Assembly (NCBI RefSeq): GCF_900113115.1
Contig: NZ_FOOF01000001.1
Location: 124,001 to 188,000 of the forward strand
Length of the DNA stretch: 64,000 nt
Direction of reading: 5' to 3'
Origin: Duganella sp. CF458
GTDB taxonomy: Bacteria; Pseudomonadota; Gammaproteobacteria; Burkholderiales; Burkholderiaceae_D
In this document: piece after piece, positions 53,842 through 63,492 of the stretch
How positions within the stretch are numbered: position 1 is the stretch's first letter
Layout: each line of letters starts with the position of its first letter
Program-made: the position numbers and the translations under genes
Notes under the pieces: model-generated
Told to the model about the DNA's origin: nothing
The model's input: the letters and a program-made list of their open reading frames with translations, nothing else
Databases searched by the model: none

Positions 53842-56325
53842 TTAGGAGACGACCACGGCAGCCTGGCCTGCGCTCACCGTGGCGGTCGTGACCCTGGCGA
53901 TCACGGTCGAAGGCGCGTTGCCGCCGACCAGCTTGTTGACCTGCTTGAACTGGGCGACCAGCGAGCCCGGGGTCAGCGTCACCACCGTGAAGCCCTGCGC
54001 GTCGGTGTTCACGTGGCGCAGCCATGGATTGCTGTTCAGGCTGGCCAATTGCTGCGCCAGGCCGACCAGGGTGGCGAAATTGGCATCGGCCTTGATGGCC
54101 GACAGCACCGCGTCCATGGTGGCGTCCAGCACCGCTTCCGGCACGCCCTTGGCTCCCAGCGCGCCGCGCAACTGGATCATCAGCGAAGTCGCCAGCGAAT
54201 CGGCGGTCGGCGCCACCTTGCCCATCGTGTAGTCCAGCAGGTTGACGTTCAGCGCGATGGTGCCCACGTTCGGCACTGGCACCGACAGGGGCAAGGACAC
54301 CAGCGTGCCCAGGGAGCCCAGGCTGGCAGAAGCTTCGCGCAGGTAGGTGAAGAAGGAATCGGAGCTGACGCCGGCCGACACCAGGTCCACCATGACCGGC
54401 GTGCCGCCGCCGGCCGCGTCGTAATCGTCGTTGACGGTGCCGGCGAAGAAGGAGTGGATGTCGCCGGTCAGCGCCACCACGTTGCCGATGTTGTTGGTCT
54501 TGAGGTGCGACATCAGCGCCTTGCGCTCGGCGTTGTAGCCGTCCCACTGGTCGCAGTTGATCAGGAATTTGCGGAAGTAAGGCGCCAGCGCGGCCGCCTG
54601 GCCCGAGGCGACCACGAACACCGATGCCGCCTTGTTGGCCTGCACGTCCGGCTTGATGTAGCCGATGGCGATGCCTTGCGCCGCTGCGGTAGCCTGGGCC
54701 ACGGCGCCCGACTTGGCTTCCGCCTGGCCGAACGCCAGCACCGCCACGCTGGCCTGGACCGAAGTCAGGCCGGCGCCGACGGCGGCCGTCAGGCGCGCAC
54801 TGGTATCGCCGCCGCCGGCGGCGGATGTGCCGATCGCGGTCGCGCCAGCCGCCGCGACGGAAACCGAGGCGCCGGCGGTCATCGCGCCGACAATCGCAGC
54901 GGCCACCGGCACATTGCCGCCGGTCGAGTTGGCAGCCGTGGTGCCGATGTCGGTGGCCAGCTTGGCCACTGCCTGCAATGCCACCAGGGTGGCGATGGCG
55001 TCGGTGCCGCCCAGGCCCATGCGCAGCAGCGATACTTCATTGCCCCACAGTTTCCAGGTCGAGGTGGACGCCTTCATGGTGCTCTTCCACCAGTCGCGCT
55101 GGGTGGCGCCCAGCATGCTGATGGCAGCCAGCGGATCGCTGCCGCCAGCGGCTGCCACCTTTTGCGCTTCCGCCGCGCTGTACAGGTCCTGCGCCACCAG
55201 GTAGCGCGCGCCGATGCTGCCCAGCGGCTGGCCGGTGGCGGGATTGGCCATCTGCTCCGGCACCACGTGGTCGGCGCGGTACAGGCGTTCATCGGTCATC
55301 ACCAGTTGCATCAGCTTGCCAAACTGGAAGTCGCGGTAGATCTTGATGTTCTGGAAGCCGGTAGCGGCGCTGTCGAGGGTGACGTCGGCCGGCATGAATT
55401 CGAACCAGGCCTGGTTGGCGCTGCGGCGGCGGTTGGTGTCGTGCTTCTCGCCTTCCGAATAGGTCTGGGTATCGCCCCAGGAATCGTCGCTGAATTCGTG
55501 GTCGTCCCAGATCGCGATGAAGGCGAAGCGCTCGTGCACGGCCTGCAGGCGGGTATCGGTGCGGTACTTCTTATACAGGTAGCGGTAGTCGGCCAGGGTG
55601 GTGGCGTATTTCGCGCCCGAGCTGCCGTTCTTGAAGGTGCCGTCCGGCAGGGTCAGTGCGCCGTGGCGGGCTTCGACCGAGCCGACCTGGAAAGCTTCGC
55701 CCACGGTCTCGTAAATGTAGTCGCCGAGGTGGACGATGAAGTCCAGCTTTTCATTCTTGGCAATATGGTCCAGCGCCCCCCAATGGTTGATGCTCCAGTC
55801 CTGGCAGGTCAGGTAGGCGAACTGCAGTTGCGACACGCTGGCATCGGCCGCCGGCGCGGTCTTGAAGCGGGCCACGTTGGAGCGTACGTCGCCGGCGCTG
55901 AACTGGTAGAAGTAAACAGTATTCGGCTGCAGGCCGGTGACCTTGTGGCGGATCGTGTTATCGAAATCGGCGTTGAGCTCGATCTGGGCGTCGACTACCA
56001 GCGTGCCTGCGATGGCCTGGTTGCTGCCCAGGGCGGCGGCATTGTCGGCCGCGCTGACCTGCACGCGTACCGTCACGCCGCTCTTGGCGGTGACGGTCGC
56101 CACGTCGTCCAGCGAGGTCGGCACCACGCGGGTCCACAGCATGATGCTGTCGGCACGGGGATCGCCGGAGGCGACGCTTTGCGGGAATTTCCAGTTGGCG
56201 CCGGTCGCGGGCGGCAGGCCGGGTGCCGGCGGGGTGTAATCGCTGCCGCCGCAGCCTGCCAGGCCGCTGGTCGCAGCCGATACAGTAATGAAGCCGCCCA
56301 ATTTAATAAATTGCCGACGATCCAT
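53842..56325 (-). CDS. PhoD-type alkaline phosphatase with a large Ala-rich insertion
   Basis: An 827-residue exported metallophosphoesterase. The N-terminus has both a twin-arginine-like start (MDRRQFIKLGGF) and a lipobox (GLAGC, Cys25). A fibronectin-like PhoD_N domain (VASGDPRADSIMLWTRVVP) precedes the metal site: LTCQDWSINHWGALDHI, HLGDYIYETVG, IWDDHEFSDDSWG and ALTGDIHSFF. Between LWGNEVSL (about 435) and NCDQWDGYN (about 590) there is an insertion of about 150 residues very rich in Ala, Gly, Val and Thr. The C-terminal extension is also longer than usual; common PhoD proteins are roughly 450-600 residues. An AAGGAGA site precedes the ATG. It should release phosphate from phosphate esters in the periplasm or at the surface. 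Confidence 0.9.
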   Translation of the reverse strand: MDRRQFIKLGGFITVSAATSGLAGCGGSDYTPPAPGLPPATGANWKFPQSVASGDPRADSIMLWTRVVPTSLDDVATVTAKSGVTVRVQVSAADNAAALGSNQAIAGTLVVDAQIELNADFDNTIRHKVTGLQPNTVYFYQFSAGDVRSNVARFKTAPAADASVSQLQFAYLTCQDWSINHWGALDHIAKNEKLDFIVHLGDYIYETVGEAFQVGSVEARHGALTLPDGTFKNGSSGAKYATTLADYRYLYKKYRTDTRLQAVHERFAFIAIWDDHEFSDDSWGDTQTYSEGEKHDTNRRRSANQAWFEFMPADVTLDSAATGFQNIKIYRDFQFGKLMQLVMTDERLYRADHVVPEQMANPATGQPLGSIGARYLVAQDLYSAAEAQKVAAAGGSDPLAAISMLGATQRDWWKSTMKASTSTWKLWGNEVSLLRMGLGGTDAIATLVALQAVAKLATDIGTTAANSTGGNVPVAAAIVGAMTAGASVSVAAAGATAIGTSAAGGGDTSARLTAAVGAGLTSVQASVAVLAFGQAEAKSGAVAQATAAAQGIAIGYIKPDVQANKAASVFVVASGQAAALAPYFRKFLINCDQWDGYNAERKALMSHLKTNNIGNVVALTGDIHSFFAGTVNDDYDAAGGGTPVMVDLVSAGVSSDSFFTYLREASASLGSLGTLVSLPLSVPVPNVGTIALNVNLLDYTMGKVAPTADSLATSLMIQLRGALGAKGVPEAVLDATMDAVLSAIKADANFATLVGLAQQLASLNSNPWLRHVNTDAQGFTVVTLTPGSLVAQFKQVNKLVGGNAPSTVIARVTTATVSAGQAAVVVS

Positions 56326-56337
56326 AAGTCTCCTTGA

Positions 56338-56519
56338 TGATTAATAAAGTTATTGTTCTACGATATTAACTTTACAAGCAGATGAAATAACCCCGAGGAA
56401 AGCTACTAAACATGCCGGCACGGCGTGTGGAAGCGCTTTTGGTCGCGCCGGCGCGACAATTTCAGAGAGGTACCGGTATGCTAGAATGTCGCCCTCGATT
56501 GGATACCGTCTAAGGAAGA
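56338..56519. promoter_or_regulatory. Divergent intergenic region with extended -10 for yebC
   Basis: In this gap between the divergent phosphatase and yebC genes, an extended -10 element TGCTAGAAT is at 56479-56487 on the plus strand, without a good -35 (ATTTCA at the expected place). Next to it is a perfect palindrome GTCGCGCCGGCGCGAC at 56442-56457, a possible operator. The left part is A/T-rich and may hold the phosphatase promoter. Confidence 0.45.
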
Positions 56520-56525
56520 TTGAAC

Positions 56526-57251
56526 ATGGCTGGACACAGCAAATGGGCCAATATTAAGCATAAAAAGGCTGCAACGGACGCGAAACGCGGCAAAATCTGG
56601 ACGCGCCTGATCAAGGAAATCACGGTGGCCGCGCGCATGGGCGGCGGCGACCTGAACTCCAATCCGCGCCTGCGCCTGGCAGTCGACAAGGCCGCTGACG
56701 CCAATATGCCGAAGGACAACGTGAACCGCGCGATCACCCGCGGCACCGGTGGCGGCGACGGCGCCAACTATGAAGAAGTCCGCTACGAAGGCTACGGCAT
56801 CGGCGGCGCAGCCATCATCGTGGACTGCATGACCGACAACCGCGTGCGTACCGTGGCCGAAGTGCGCCATGCATTCAACAAATACGGCGGCAATATGGGC
56901 ACCGAGGGTTCGGTGGCCTTCATGTTCCAGCACACCGGCCAGTTCCTGTTCGCGCCGGGCACCGACGAAGCCAGGCTGATGGACGCTGCGCTGGAAGCCG
57001 GCGCCGAAGATGTGGTGACCGACGAAGAAGGCGGCATCGAAGTGCTGTGCGGCCCGCACGACTTCCCGGGCGTGAAAGACGCGCTGGAAGCGGCCGGCTT
57101 CAAGGCGGAAGTGGCGGAAGTGATCATGAAGCCAGCCACTGAAACCGTATTCACCGGTGAAGACGCGGCCAAGATGCAAAAGCTGCTGGATGCACTGGAA
57201 AACCTGGACGACGTCCAGGAAATCTATACCAACGCTGTCATCGAAGAATAA
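56526..57251 (+). CDS. yebC: YebC/PmpR-family protein
   Basis: A 241-residue cytoplasmic protein starting [20 protein letters not shown], the family's invariant N-terminus, with [31 protein letters not shown] and [19 protein letters not shown]. Members are transcription regulators, and recent work links the family to relief of ribosome stalling. I chose the ATG at 56526, with AAGGAAGA upstream, over the TTG at 56520. It is followed after 5 bases by purD. Confidence 0.96.
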   Translation: MAGHSKWANIKHKKAATDAKRGKIWTRLIKEITVAARMGGGDLNSNPRLRLAVDKAADANMPKDNVNRAITRGTGGGDGANYEEVRYEGYGIGGAAIIVDCMTDNRVRTVAEVRHAFNKYGGNMGTEGSVAFMFQHTGQFLFAPGTDEARLMDAALEAGAEDVVTDEEGGIEVLCGPHDFPGVKDALEAAGFKAEVAEVIMKPATETVFTGEDAAKMQKLLDALENLDDVQEIYTNAVIEE

Positions 57252-57256
57252 TCCTT

Positions 57257-58528
57257 ATGAAGATCCTGGTAGTCGGCTCGGGTGGCCGTGAACACGCTTT
57301 GGCTTGGAAACTGGCGCAGTCGGAACGCGTACAGATGGTCTATGTTGCACCTGGCAACGGCGGCACCGCGCGCGACGTGCGCCTGGAAAACGTGCCGATC
57401 ACCGACCTGGAGCAACTCGCTGCCTTCGTCGAGAAAGAGCACATCGGCCTGACCGTGGTCGGCCCGGAAGTGCCGCTGGCTGCCGGTATCGTCAACCTGT
57501 TCCGCGCGCGCGGCCTGAAGGTATTCGGGCCGACCAGGGAAGCGGCGCAGCTCGAGTCGTCCAAGGATTTCGCCAAGGCCTTCATGAAGCGCCACGGCAT
57601 CCCGACCGCCGAATACGAAACCTTCGCCGATGCCAGGGCGGCCCACGCCTTCATCGACAAAGTCGGCGCACCGATCGTGATCAAGGCCGACGGCCTGGCC
57701 GCCGGCAAGGGCGTGGTGGTTGCCATGACCCTGGAAGAAGCGCACGGCGCGGTCGACCACATGCTGTCCGATAACGCTTTCGGCGACGCCGGCGCGCGCA
57801 TCGTGATCGAAGAATTCCTGGCCGGCGAAGAAGCCTCCTTCATCGTCATGTGCGACGGCAAGAACGTGCTGCCGCTGGCCACCTCGCAAGACCACAAGCG
57901 CCTGCAGGACAACGACCAGGGCCCGAACACCGGCGGCATGGGTGCCTACTCCCCAGCCCCGATCGTGACCCCGGCCATGCATGCGCGCGTGATGCGCGAG
58001 ATCATCATGCCTACCATCCAGGGCATGGCGAAAGACGGCATCCAGTTCACCGGCTTCCTGTACGCGGGCCTGATGATCGACGCTGCCGGCAACCCGAAGA
58101 CGCTGGAATTCAACTGCCGCATGGGCGATCCTGAGACCCAGCCGATCATGTCGCGCCTGAAGACCGACCTGCTGGGCGTGATGGAGCATGCCGTCAACGG
58201 CACGCTGGACCAGGTGGAACTGGAATGGGACCGCCGCACTGCCGTTGGCGTGGTGCTGGCAGCCGCCGGTTACCCCGACGCGCCGCGCAAGGGCGACCAT
58301 ATCCACGGCATCCCGGCTGAAACGCCTGATTCCGTCACCTTCCACGCCGGAACCGCCGACGATGCGGACGGCAAGCTGGTCACCGCCGGCGGCCGCGTAC
58401 TGTGCGTGGTGGGCCTGGGCGACAATATCAAGATGGCGCAAAAGCAGGCATACGAAGCGGTCGACAAGATCGGCTTCGAAGGCGTGCAGTTCCGCCGCGA
58501 TATCGGCTGGCGGGGCCTGAAGCATTAA
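57257..58528 (+). CDS. purD: Phosphoribosylamine-glycine ligase (GAR synthetase)
   Basis: PurD joins glycine to phosphoribosylamine with ATP in the second step of purine synthesis. The 423 residues have the N-terminal ILVVGSGGREHALAWKLAQS, ATP-grasp segments VIKADGLAAGKGVVVA, QDHKRLQDNDQGPNTGGMGA and the metal-binding EFNCRMGDPETQPIM. Full family length. Two palindromes follow the gene. Confidence 0.97.
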   Translation: MKILVVGSGGREHALAWKLAQSERVQMVYVAPGNGGTARDVRLENVPITDLEQLAAFVEKEHIGLTVVGPEVPLAAGIVNLFRARGLKVFGPTREAAQLESSKDFAKAFMKRHGIPTAEYETFADARAAHAFIDKVGAPIVIKADGLAAGKGVVVAMTLEEAHGAVDHMLSDNAFGDAGARIVIEEFLAGEEASFIVMCDGKNVLPLATSQDHKRLQDNDQGPNTGGMGAYSPAPIVTPAMHARVMREIIMPTIQGMAKDGIQFTGFLYAGLMIDAAGNPKTLEFNCRMGDPETQPIMSRLKTDLLGVMEHAVNGTLDQVELEWDRRTAVGVVLAAAGYPDAPRKGDHIHGIPAETPDSVTFHAGTADDADGKLVTAGGRVLCVVGLGDNIKMAQKQAYEAVDKIGFEGVQFRRDIGWRGLKH

Positions 58529-58540
58529 AACCGGCAAACA

Positions 58541-58565
58541 GTGTCAGACCCGCAGGGTCTGACAC
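58541..58565. repeat. REP-like palindrome, copy 1
   Basis: GTGTCAGACCC-GCA-GGGTCTGACAC is a perfect 11-bp inverted repeat with a 3-base loop, 12 bases after purD. A second, variant copy lies 25 bases on. No T run follows, so it is more like an extragenic palindrome than a terminator. Confidence 0.85.
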
Positions 58566-58590
58566 TTGGCCCGCGACCGCCGCGTAGCAA

Positions 58591-58617
58591 GGTGTCTGAC
58601 CCTGCGGGTCAGACACC
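58591..58617. repeat. REP-like palindrome, copy 2
   Basis: GGTGTCTGACCC-TGC-GGGTCAGACACC is a perfect 12-bp inverted repeat. It differs from copy 1 by an A-to-T change in one arm matched by T-to-A in the other, and its loop is the reverse complement of the other loop. The paired change indicates that pairing itself is conserved. Confidence 0.85.
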
Positions 58618-58652
58618 GGTTTACCGGTTGAAGAGAGAAAGCAAAAAGAAGA

Positions 58653-59564
58653 ATGACCGCCCCCAACCCGCAAGACGTCAAAGCCTGGCTGCTAGCCCTG
58701 CAAGACCGCATCATCTCCTCCCTGGAGAATGTGGACGGCAAGCCATTCCTGCGCGATGCGTGGGAGCGCCCGGAAGGCGGCGGCGGCATTTCGCGCCTGA
58801 TCGAGGAAGGCAATGTCTTCGAGCGCGGCGGCTGCAATTTCAGCCACGTGACCGGCGCCAAGCTGCCGCCGTCGGCCTCGGCGCACCGTCCGGAGCTGGG
58901 CGGCCAGCCGTGGGAAGCCATGGGCGTGAGCCTGGTGCTGCACCCGCGCAACCCGTACGCACCGACCGTGCACATGAATGTGCGCTTCTTCAGCACCACC
59001 ACTGCCGAGGGCAAGCCCGTATGGTGGTTCGGCGGCGGCATGGACCTGACCCCGTATTACGGCAACCAGGAAGATGCGAAGCACTTCCACGCGACCTGCC
59101 GCGATGCGCTGGCGCCATTTGGCGACGAGCTGCATCCGAAGTTCAAGAAATGGTGCGACGAGTACTTCTACCTGAAGCACCGCAAGGAAGCGCGCGGCGT
59201 GGGCGGCATCTTCTTCGATGACTTCAACGCGCTCGGCTTCGAGAAGAGTTTTGAAATGACCCGCAGCGTGGGCGACGCGTTCCTGGCCGCCTACCTGCCG
59301 ATCGTGCAAGCCCGCAGGGACACGCCATACGGTGAACGCGAGCGCGATTTCCAGGCCTACCGGCGTGGACGTTACGTCGAATTCAACCTGGTATTCGACC
59401 GCGGCACCCTGTTCGGCCTGCAGTCCGGCGGCCGCACGGAAGCGATCCTGATGTCGATGCCGCCGGTGGTCAAATGGCGCTACGACTGGCATCCGGAAGA
59501 CGGCAGCGCGGAAGCGGCGCTGTATACCGCCTTCCTGCCGCACCGCGACTGGCTGGCCGAGTGA
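58653..59564 (+). CDS. hemF: Oxygen-dependent coproporphyrinogen III oxidase
   Basis: HemF decarboxylates coproporphyrinogen III to protoporphyrinogen IX with oxygen, in haem synthesis. The 303-residue protein has [68 protein letters not shown] and the C-terminal [24 protein letters not shown] motif (here [11 protein letters not shown]). Its stop overlaps the GTG start of nadD. Confidence 0.97.
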   Translation: MTAPNPQDVKAWLLALQDRIISSLENVDGKPFLRDAWERPEGGGGISRLIEEGNVFERGGCNFSHVTGAKLPPSASAHRPELGGQPWEAMGVSLVLHPRNPYAPTVHMNVRFFSTTTAEGKPVWWFGGGMDLTPYYGNQEDAKHFHATCRDALAPFGDELHPKFKKWCDEYFYLKHRKEARGVGGIFFDDFNALGFEKSFEMTRSVGDAFLAAYLPIVQARRDTPYGERERDFQAYRRGRYVEFNLVFDRGTLFGLQSGGRTEAILMSMPPVVKWRYDWHPEDGSAEAALYTAFLPHRDWLAE

Positions 59565-60208
59565 AACGCTGCATCGCACTGCTGGGAGGCAGTTTCGATC
59601 CGGTGCACAACGGCCACGTCGCGCTTGGCAAACAATTTGTCCAACTGCTGAACGCCGATGCACTGCTGGTGATTCCAGCCCTGCCCTGGCAAAAGGGTGC
59701 GCTGGTGGCGACGCCCCAGCAGCGGGTGGAGATGCTGACCTTGGCCTTTACCGGCCTGCCCTGCCCGGTCACGGTCGACTGGCAGGAACTGGCGCGCGGC
59801 AGCGCCACCTATACGATCGAAACGCTGCGGGCGATCCGCGCCGACGTGGGGCCCGATGTAGCGCTGGCCTTCCTGATGGGCGCCGACCAGCTGCAGCGAC
59901 TGAATACCTGGCACGAATGGCGCAACCTGTTCGACCTGGCCCACTTCTGCGTGGCGGCCAGGCCCGGCTTCGAGCTGGACGACGCCCACGTGCCGGCCGA
60001 GGTGGCAGCTGAATTCCAGCGCCGCCTGGCCACGCCGGAGCAGGTCAGGAACACCCCGGCGGGCAGGACCATGCTGGCGGCCGATTTGGCCGTCGACATC
60101 TCGGCCACTGCCATTCGTGCTGCATTACAACGGGGGGATGGGGCGAACTCGCTTCTGCCACCGGTAGTGCTAGACTATATTGAACAACATAATTTGTATA
60201 AGAACTAA
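59561..60208 (+). CDS. nadD: Nicotinate-nucleotide adenylyltransferase
   Basis: NadD transfers AMP from ATP to nicotinate mononucleotide in NAD synthesis. About 215 residues from a GTG at 59561 that overlaps the hemF stop (GTGA). [17 protein letters not shown] has the (H/T)xGH nucleotidyltransferase motif; [17 protein letters not shown] and the C-terminal [10 protein letters not shown] complete the signature. The frame extends upstream inside hemF but those codons have no family similarity. It is followed by rsfS after 3 bases. Confidence 0.95.
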   Translation: MKRCIALLGGSFDPVHNGHVALGKQFVQLLNADALLVIPALPWQKGALVATPQQRVEMLTLAFTGLPCPVTVDWQELARGSATYTIETLRAIRADVGPDVALAFLMGADQLQRLNTWHEWRNLFDLAHFCVAARPGFELDDAHVPAEVAAEFQRRLATPEQVRNTPAGRTMLAADLAVDISATAIRAALQRGDGANSLLPPVVLDYIEQHNLYKN

Positions 60209-60211
60209 ATA

Positions 60212-60919
60212 ATGGATATCAAAAAACTGCAAACCCTCGTCGTGGACGCCCTGGAAGACGTCAAGGGCCAGGAAATCGTCGTATTCGACACCACCGGCTT
60301 GACCAGCCTCTTTGACCGCATCGCCATCGCTTCCGGTACCTCCAACCGCCAGACCAAGGCCCTGGCCGCCTCGGTGCGCGACAAGGTCAAGGAAGCGGGC
60401 GGCGACGTGATCGGCATCGAGGGTGAAGATACCGGCGAATGGGTGCTGGTGGACCTGGGCGACATGATCGTCCACATCATGCAGGCGCCGATCCGCGCCT
60501 ACTACCGCCTGGAAGAAATCTGGGGTGAAAAGCCGGTCAAACTGGGCGCCGCCAAGCGCAAGTCGACCACCGAAGGCAAGGAAGCAGCCGCCAAGGAAGC
60601 CACGCCGAAGAAATCCGGCCACCTGGCTGCCAGCAAGGCTGCCAAAGCCGCCGAACCGGTGATCGAGAAAAAGCCGGCCGCCAAGAAGCCGGGCACCGCC
60701 AAGGCAACCGCCGCGGCCGGCGCAGTAGCGAAGAAAGCCGCCGCCAAGAAGGCGGCGCCGAAGGTCGTCGCGCCGGAAGGCAAGAAAGTGAAGGTCGCTT
60801 CCACCAAGACCGCCGAGGCATCCGCCAAGGCCGCCAAGGAGAAGAAAGCCGCCTCTGCCGCCGCAACCCCGGTCAAGACCGTCATCAAGCGCCTGAAGAA
60901 GGCTGCTGCGGCTGAGTAA
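60212..60919 (+). CDS. rsfS: Ribosomal silencing factor RsfS with Lys/Ala-rich tail
   Basis: RsfS binds ribosomal protein uL14 and prevents subunit joining when nutrients are short. Residues 1-110 hold the family domain (VVFDTTGLTSLFDRIAIASG, GEDTGEWVLVDLGDMIVHIM, YYRLEEIWG). From about 112 to 235 there is a tail made mostly of Lys, Ala, Thr and Pro (KKPAAKKPGTAKATAAAG, KKAAAKKAAPK), like histone H1 or AlgP-type tails. E. coli RsfS lacks such a tail (about 105 residues). The frame is continuous, so the tail appears genuine. Confidence 0.94.
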   Translation: MDIKKLQTLVVDALEDVKGQEIVVFDTTGLTSLFDRIAIASGTSNRQTKALAASVRDKVKEAGGDVIGIEGEDTGEWVLVDLGDMIVHIMQAPIRAYYRLEEIWGEKPVKLGAAKRKSTTEGKEAAAKEATPKKSGHLAASKAAKAAEPVIEKKPAAKKPGTAKATAAAGAVAKKAAAKKAAPKVVAPEGKKVKVASTKTAEASAKAAKEKKAASAAATPVKTVIKRLKKAAAAE

Positions 60920-61390
60920 GTGCAGCTGATCATCGCTGCGGTCGGCCACAAAATGCCGGCCTGGATCGAGAATGGCTTCACCGAATACGTGAAGCGCATG
61001 CCGCCGGAACTGCGCATCGTGCTGAAGGAAATCAAGCCCGTTGAGCGCTCCGGCAGCAAGACCGCCGCCACCGCCATGGCCCTGGAACGGGAGCGCATCG
61101 AGGCGGCCTTGCCGAAATCGGTGCGCATCATCGCCCTCGATGAACGCGGCAAGGACCTGACCAGCGTGGGCTTGTCCCAGCAACTGGAAGCCTGGCAGCA
61201 GGATGGCCGCGATACCGCCTTCCTGATCGGCGGCGCCGACGGCCTCGATCCGGGGCTGAAGGCCAAGGCGGAAGGCATGCTTCGCCTGTCCAGCCTGACC
61301 CTGCCGCATGGCATGGTGCGCGTCATGTTGGCCGAACAGTTGTACCGGGCGTGGACAATTACACAAAACCACCCTTATCATCGTGTCTAA
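60920..61390 (+). CDS. rlmH: 23S rRNA pseudouridine(1915) N3-methyltransferase
   Basis: RlmH methylates pseudouridine 1915 in helix 69 of 23S rRNA on the 70S ribosome. The 156-residue SPOUT protein starts with GTG immediately after the rsfS stop ([20 protein letters not shown]), with [23 protein letters not shown], the knot motif [20 protein letters not shown] and a C-terminal NHPYHRV. Length matches E. coli RlmH. The rsfS-rlmH pair is common. Confidence 0.97.
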   Translation: MQLIIAAVGHKMPAWIENGFTEYVKRMPPELRIVLKEIKPVERSGSKTAATAMALERERIEAALPKSVRIIALDERGKDLTSVGLSQQLEAWQQDGRDTAFLIGGADGLDPGLKAKAEGMLRLSSLTLPHGMVRVMLAEQLYRAWTITQNHPYHRV

Positions 61391-61405
61391 CCCTTAAGGC
61401 AAACG

Positions 61406-62026
61406 ATGAAACTGGTCGAAAAGAAGATCTACCTGGCTTCCAAGAGTCCACGCCGGCGCGAATTGTTGCGCCAGATCGGCGTGGACTTTGAATTGCTATT
61501 GCTGCGCAACGACGGTCCGCGCGGGCCGGACGTGAGCGAAAACGTGCATGCCGGCGAAGAGCCGTTGGCCTATGTCGGCCGCGTGGCCCAGGAAAAAGCC
61601 GATTTCGCCTGGGACATGATCCAGCGCCGCCGCCTGATCCTGCGCCCGATCCTGGCCGCCGACACCACCGTCACCATCGACGGCGACATCCTCGGCAAGC
61701 CGGCCAATGTGCGCGAAGCCACCGACATGCTGCACAAGCTGTCGGGCCGCACCCACCAGGTCCTGACCTCGGTGGCCGTGCATTCGCAAGATTTTTCCGG
61801 CCATATCACCCAGGTCTCCGATGTCCGCTTCGGCAAGCTGACGGAGGCCGAGATCAAGACATACTGCGCCACCACCGAGCCTTACGACAAGGCCGGCGGC
61901 TATGGCATCCAGGGCCTGGCCGCCCTGTTCGTTGAACATATCCAAGGCAGCCACTCCGGCATCATGGGCCTGCCGCTGTACGAAACGGCGCAATTGCTGC
62001 GCCAGGCAGGATTGAAACTCCCCTGA
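61406..62026 (+). CDS. maf: Maf-family nucleoside triphosphate pyrophosphatase
   Basis: Maf proteins hydrolyse non-canonical or canonical nucleotides to monophosphates, acting in nucleotide-pool cleaning and division control. The 206 residues have IYLASKSPRRRELLRQIG, ILAADTTVTIDGDILGKP, LSGRTHQVLTSVAV and YDKAGGYGIQGLAALFVEHI plus GSHSGIMGLPLYET. Its stop and the rng start share one base (TGATG). Confidence 0.95.
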   Translation: MKLVEKKIYLASKSPRRRELLRQIGVDFELLLLRNDGPRGPDVSENVHAGEEPLAYVGRVAQEKADFAWDMIQRRRLILRPILAADTTVTIDGDILGKPANVREATDMLHKLSGRTHQVLTSVAVHSQDFSGHITQVSDVRFGKLTEAEIKTYCATTEPYDKAGGYGIQGLAALFVEHIQGSHSGIMGLPLYETAQLLRQAGLKLP

Positions 62027-63492
62027 TGAACGAAGACATCCTCATAAATATCACCCCGCAGGAAACCCGCGTCGCCCTCATCGTGCAGGGCGCCGTGCAG
62101 GAACTGCACATCGAGCGTACGCTGACGCGCGGCCTGGCGGGCAACGTCTATTCCGGCAAAGTAGTGCGGGTGCTGCCCGGCATGCAGTCAGCCTTCATCG
62201 ATATCGGCCTGGAACGCGCAGCCTTCCTGCACGTGGCCGATATCTGGGAAGCGCGCCCGCATGACGGCGCCCAGAACGCCACCCCGACCCCGATCGAGAA
62301 ACTGCTGTTCGACGGCCAGGTGCTGACCGTGCAGGTGATCAAGGACCCGATCGGCACCAAGGGCGCGCGCCTGTCGACCCAGATTTCCATCGCCGGGCGC
62401 ATGCTGGTCTACCTGCCGCAGGACGGCCATATCGGCATCTCGCAGAAGATCGAGAAGGAAGCCGACCGCGAAGCGCTGCGCGCACGCATGCAAGGCCTGC
62501 TGCCGGAAGACGAAAAAGGCGGCTACATCGTGCGCACCCAGGCGGAAGACGCCTCGGACAGCGACCTGCAGGCCGACATCGAATACCTGCGCAAGACCTG
62601 GGGCGCGATCTGCCACGGCGCGCGCACCCGCCCGCCGACCTCCCTGCTGCACCAGGACCTGAACCTGGCGCAGCGCGTGCTGCGCGACTTCGTGCACGAC
62701 GAGACAGCGACCATCCAGGTCGATTCGCGCGAGAATTTCGTGGCGCTGACGGAGTTCGGCCGCGTGTATACGCCGTCCGTGCTGTCGCGCTTGCAGCACT
62801 ACACCGGCGAACGCCCGCTGTTCGACCTGTACGGCGTGGAAGAGGAGATCCATCGCGCACTGGGGCGCCGCGTCGACCTCAAGTCCGGCGGCTACCTGAT
62901 CGTCGACCAGACCGAAGCCATGACGACCATCGACGTCAACACCGGCGGTTTCGTCGGCGGCCGCAATTTTGCCGACACCATCTTCAAGACCAACCTGGAA
63001 GCGGCGCACGCGATTGCGCGCCAACTGCGCCTGCGCAACCTGGGCGGCATCATCATCCTCGACTTCATCGACATGGAGAACAACGAGCACCGCAACGCCG
63101 TGCTGGCGGAACTGAAGAAAGCCCTGGCGCGCGACCGCACCAAGGTGTCGGTGTCGGGCTTCTCGGCGCTGGGACTGGTGGAAATGACGCGCAAGCGCAC
63201 GCGCGAATCGCTGGCCCACATCCTGTGCGAGCCCTGCCCGGCCTGCGAGGGCAAGGGCCAGGTCAAGACCTCGCGCACCATCTGCTATGAAATCCTGCGC
63301 GAGCTGCTGCGCGAAGCCAAGCAGTTCAATCCGCGCGAATTCCGCATCCTCGCCTCGCAGGAAGTGGTCGACCTGTTCCTCGAGGAGGAATCGCAGCACC
63401 TGGCGATGCTGGGCGACTTCATCGGCAAGAAAATCTCGCTGCAAGTCGAAACCAGCTACCACCAGGAACAGTACGACGTCATCCTGATGTAG
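62026..63492 (+). CDS. rng: Ribonuclease G
   Basis: RNase G trims the 5' end of 16S rRNA and degrades some mRNAs. The 488-residue protein starts MNEDILINITPQETRVALIV, has an S1 domain (GNVYSGKVVRVLPGMQSAFI), catalytic metal-binding aspartates in TTIDVNTGGFVG and IILDFIDM, and the zinc-link CPACEGKGQVKT. It lacks the long C-terminal scaffold of RNase E. The maf-rng order is common. Its last 14 bases overlap the convergent gene. Confidence 0.96.
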   Translation: MNEDILINITPQETRVALIVQGAVQELHIERTLTRGLAGNVYSGKVVRVLPGMQSAFIDIGLERAAFLHVADIWEARPHDGAQNATPTPIEKLLFDGQVLTVQVIKDPIGTKGARLSTQISIAGRMLVYLPQDGHIGISQKIEKEADREALRARMQGLLPEDEKGGYIVRTQAEDASDSDLQADIEYLRKTWGAICHGARTRPPTSLLHQDLNLAQRVLRDFVHDETATIQVDSRENFVALTEFGRVYTPSVLSRLQHYTGERPLFDLYGVEEEIHRALGRRVDLKSGGYLIVDQTEAMTTIDVNTGGFVGGRNFADTIFKTNLEAAHAIARQLRLRNLGGIIILDFIDMENNEHRNAVLAELKKALARDRTKVSVSGFSALGLVEMTRKRTRESLAHILCEPCPACEGKGQVKTSRTICYEILRELLREAKQFNPREFRILASQEVVDLFLEEESQHLAMLGDFIGKKISLQVETSYHQEQYDVILM

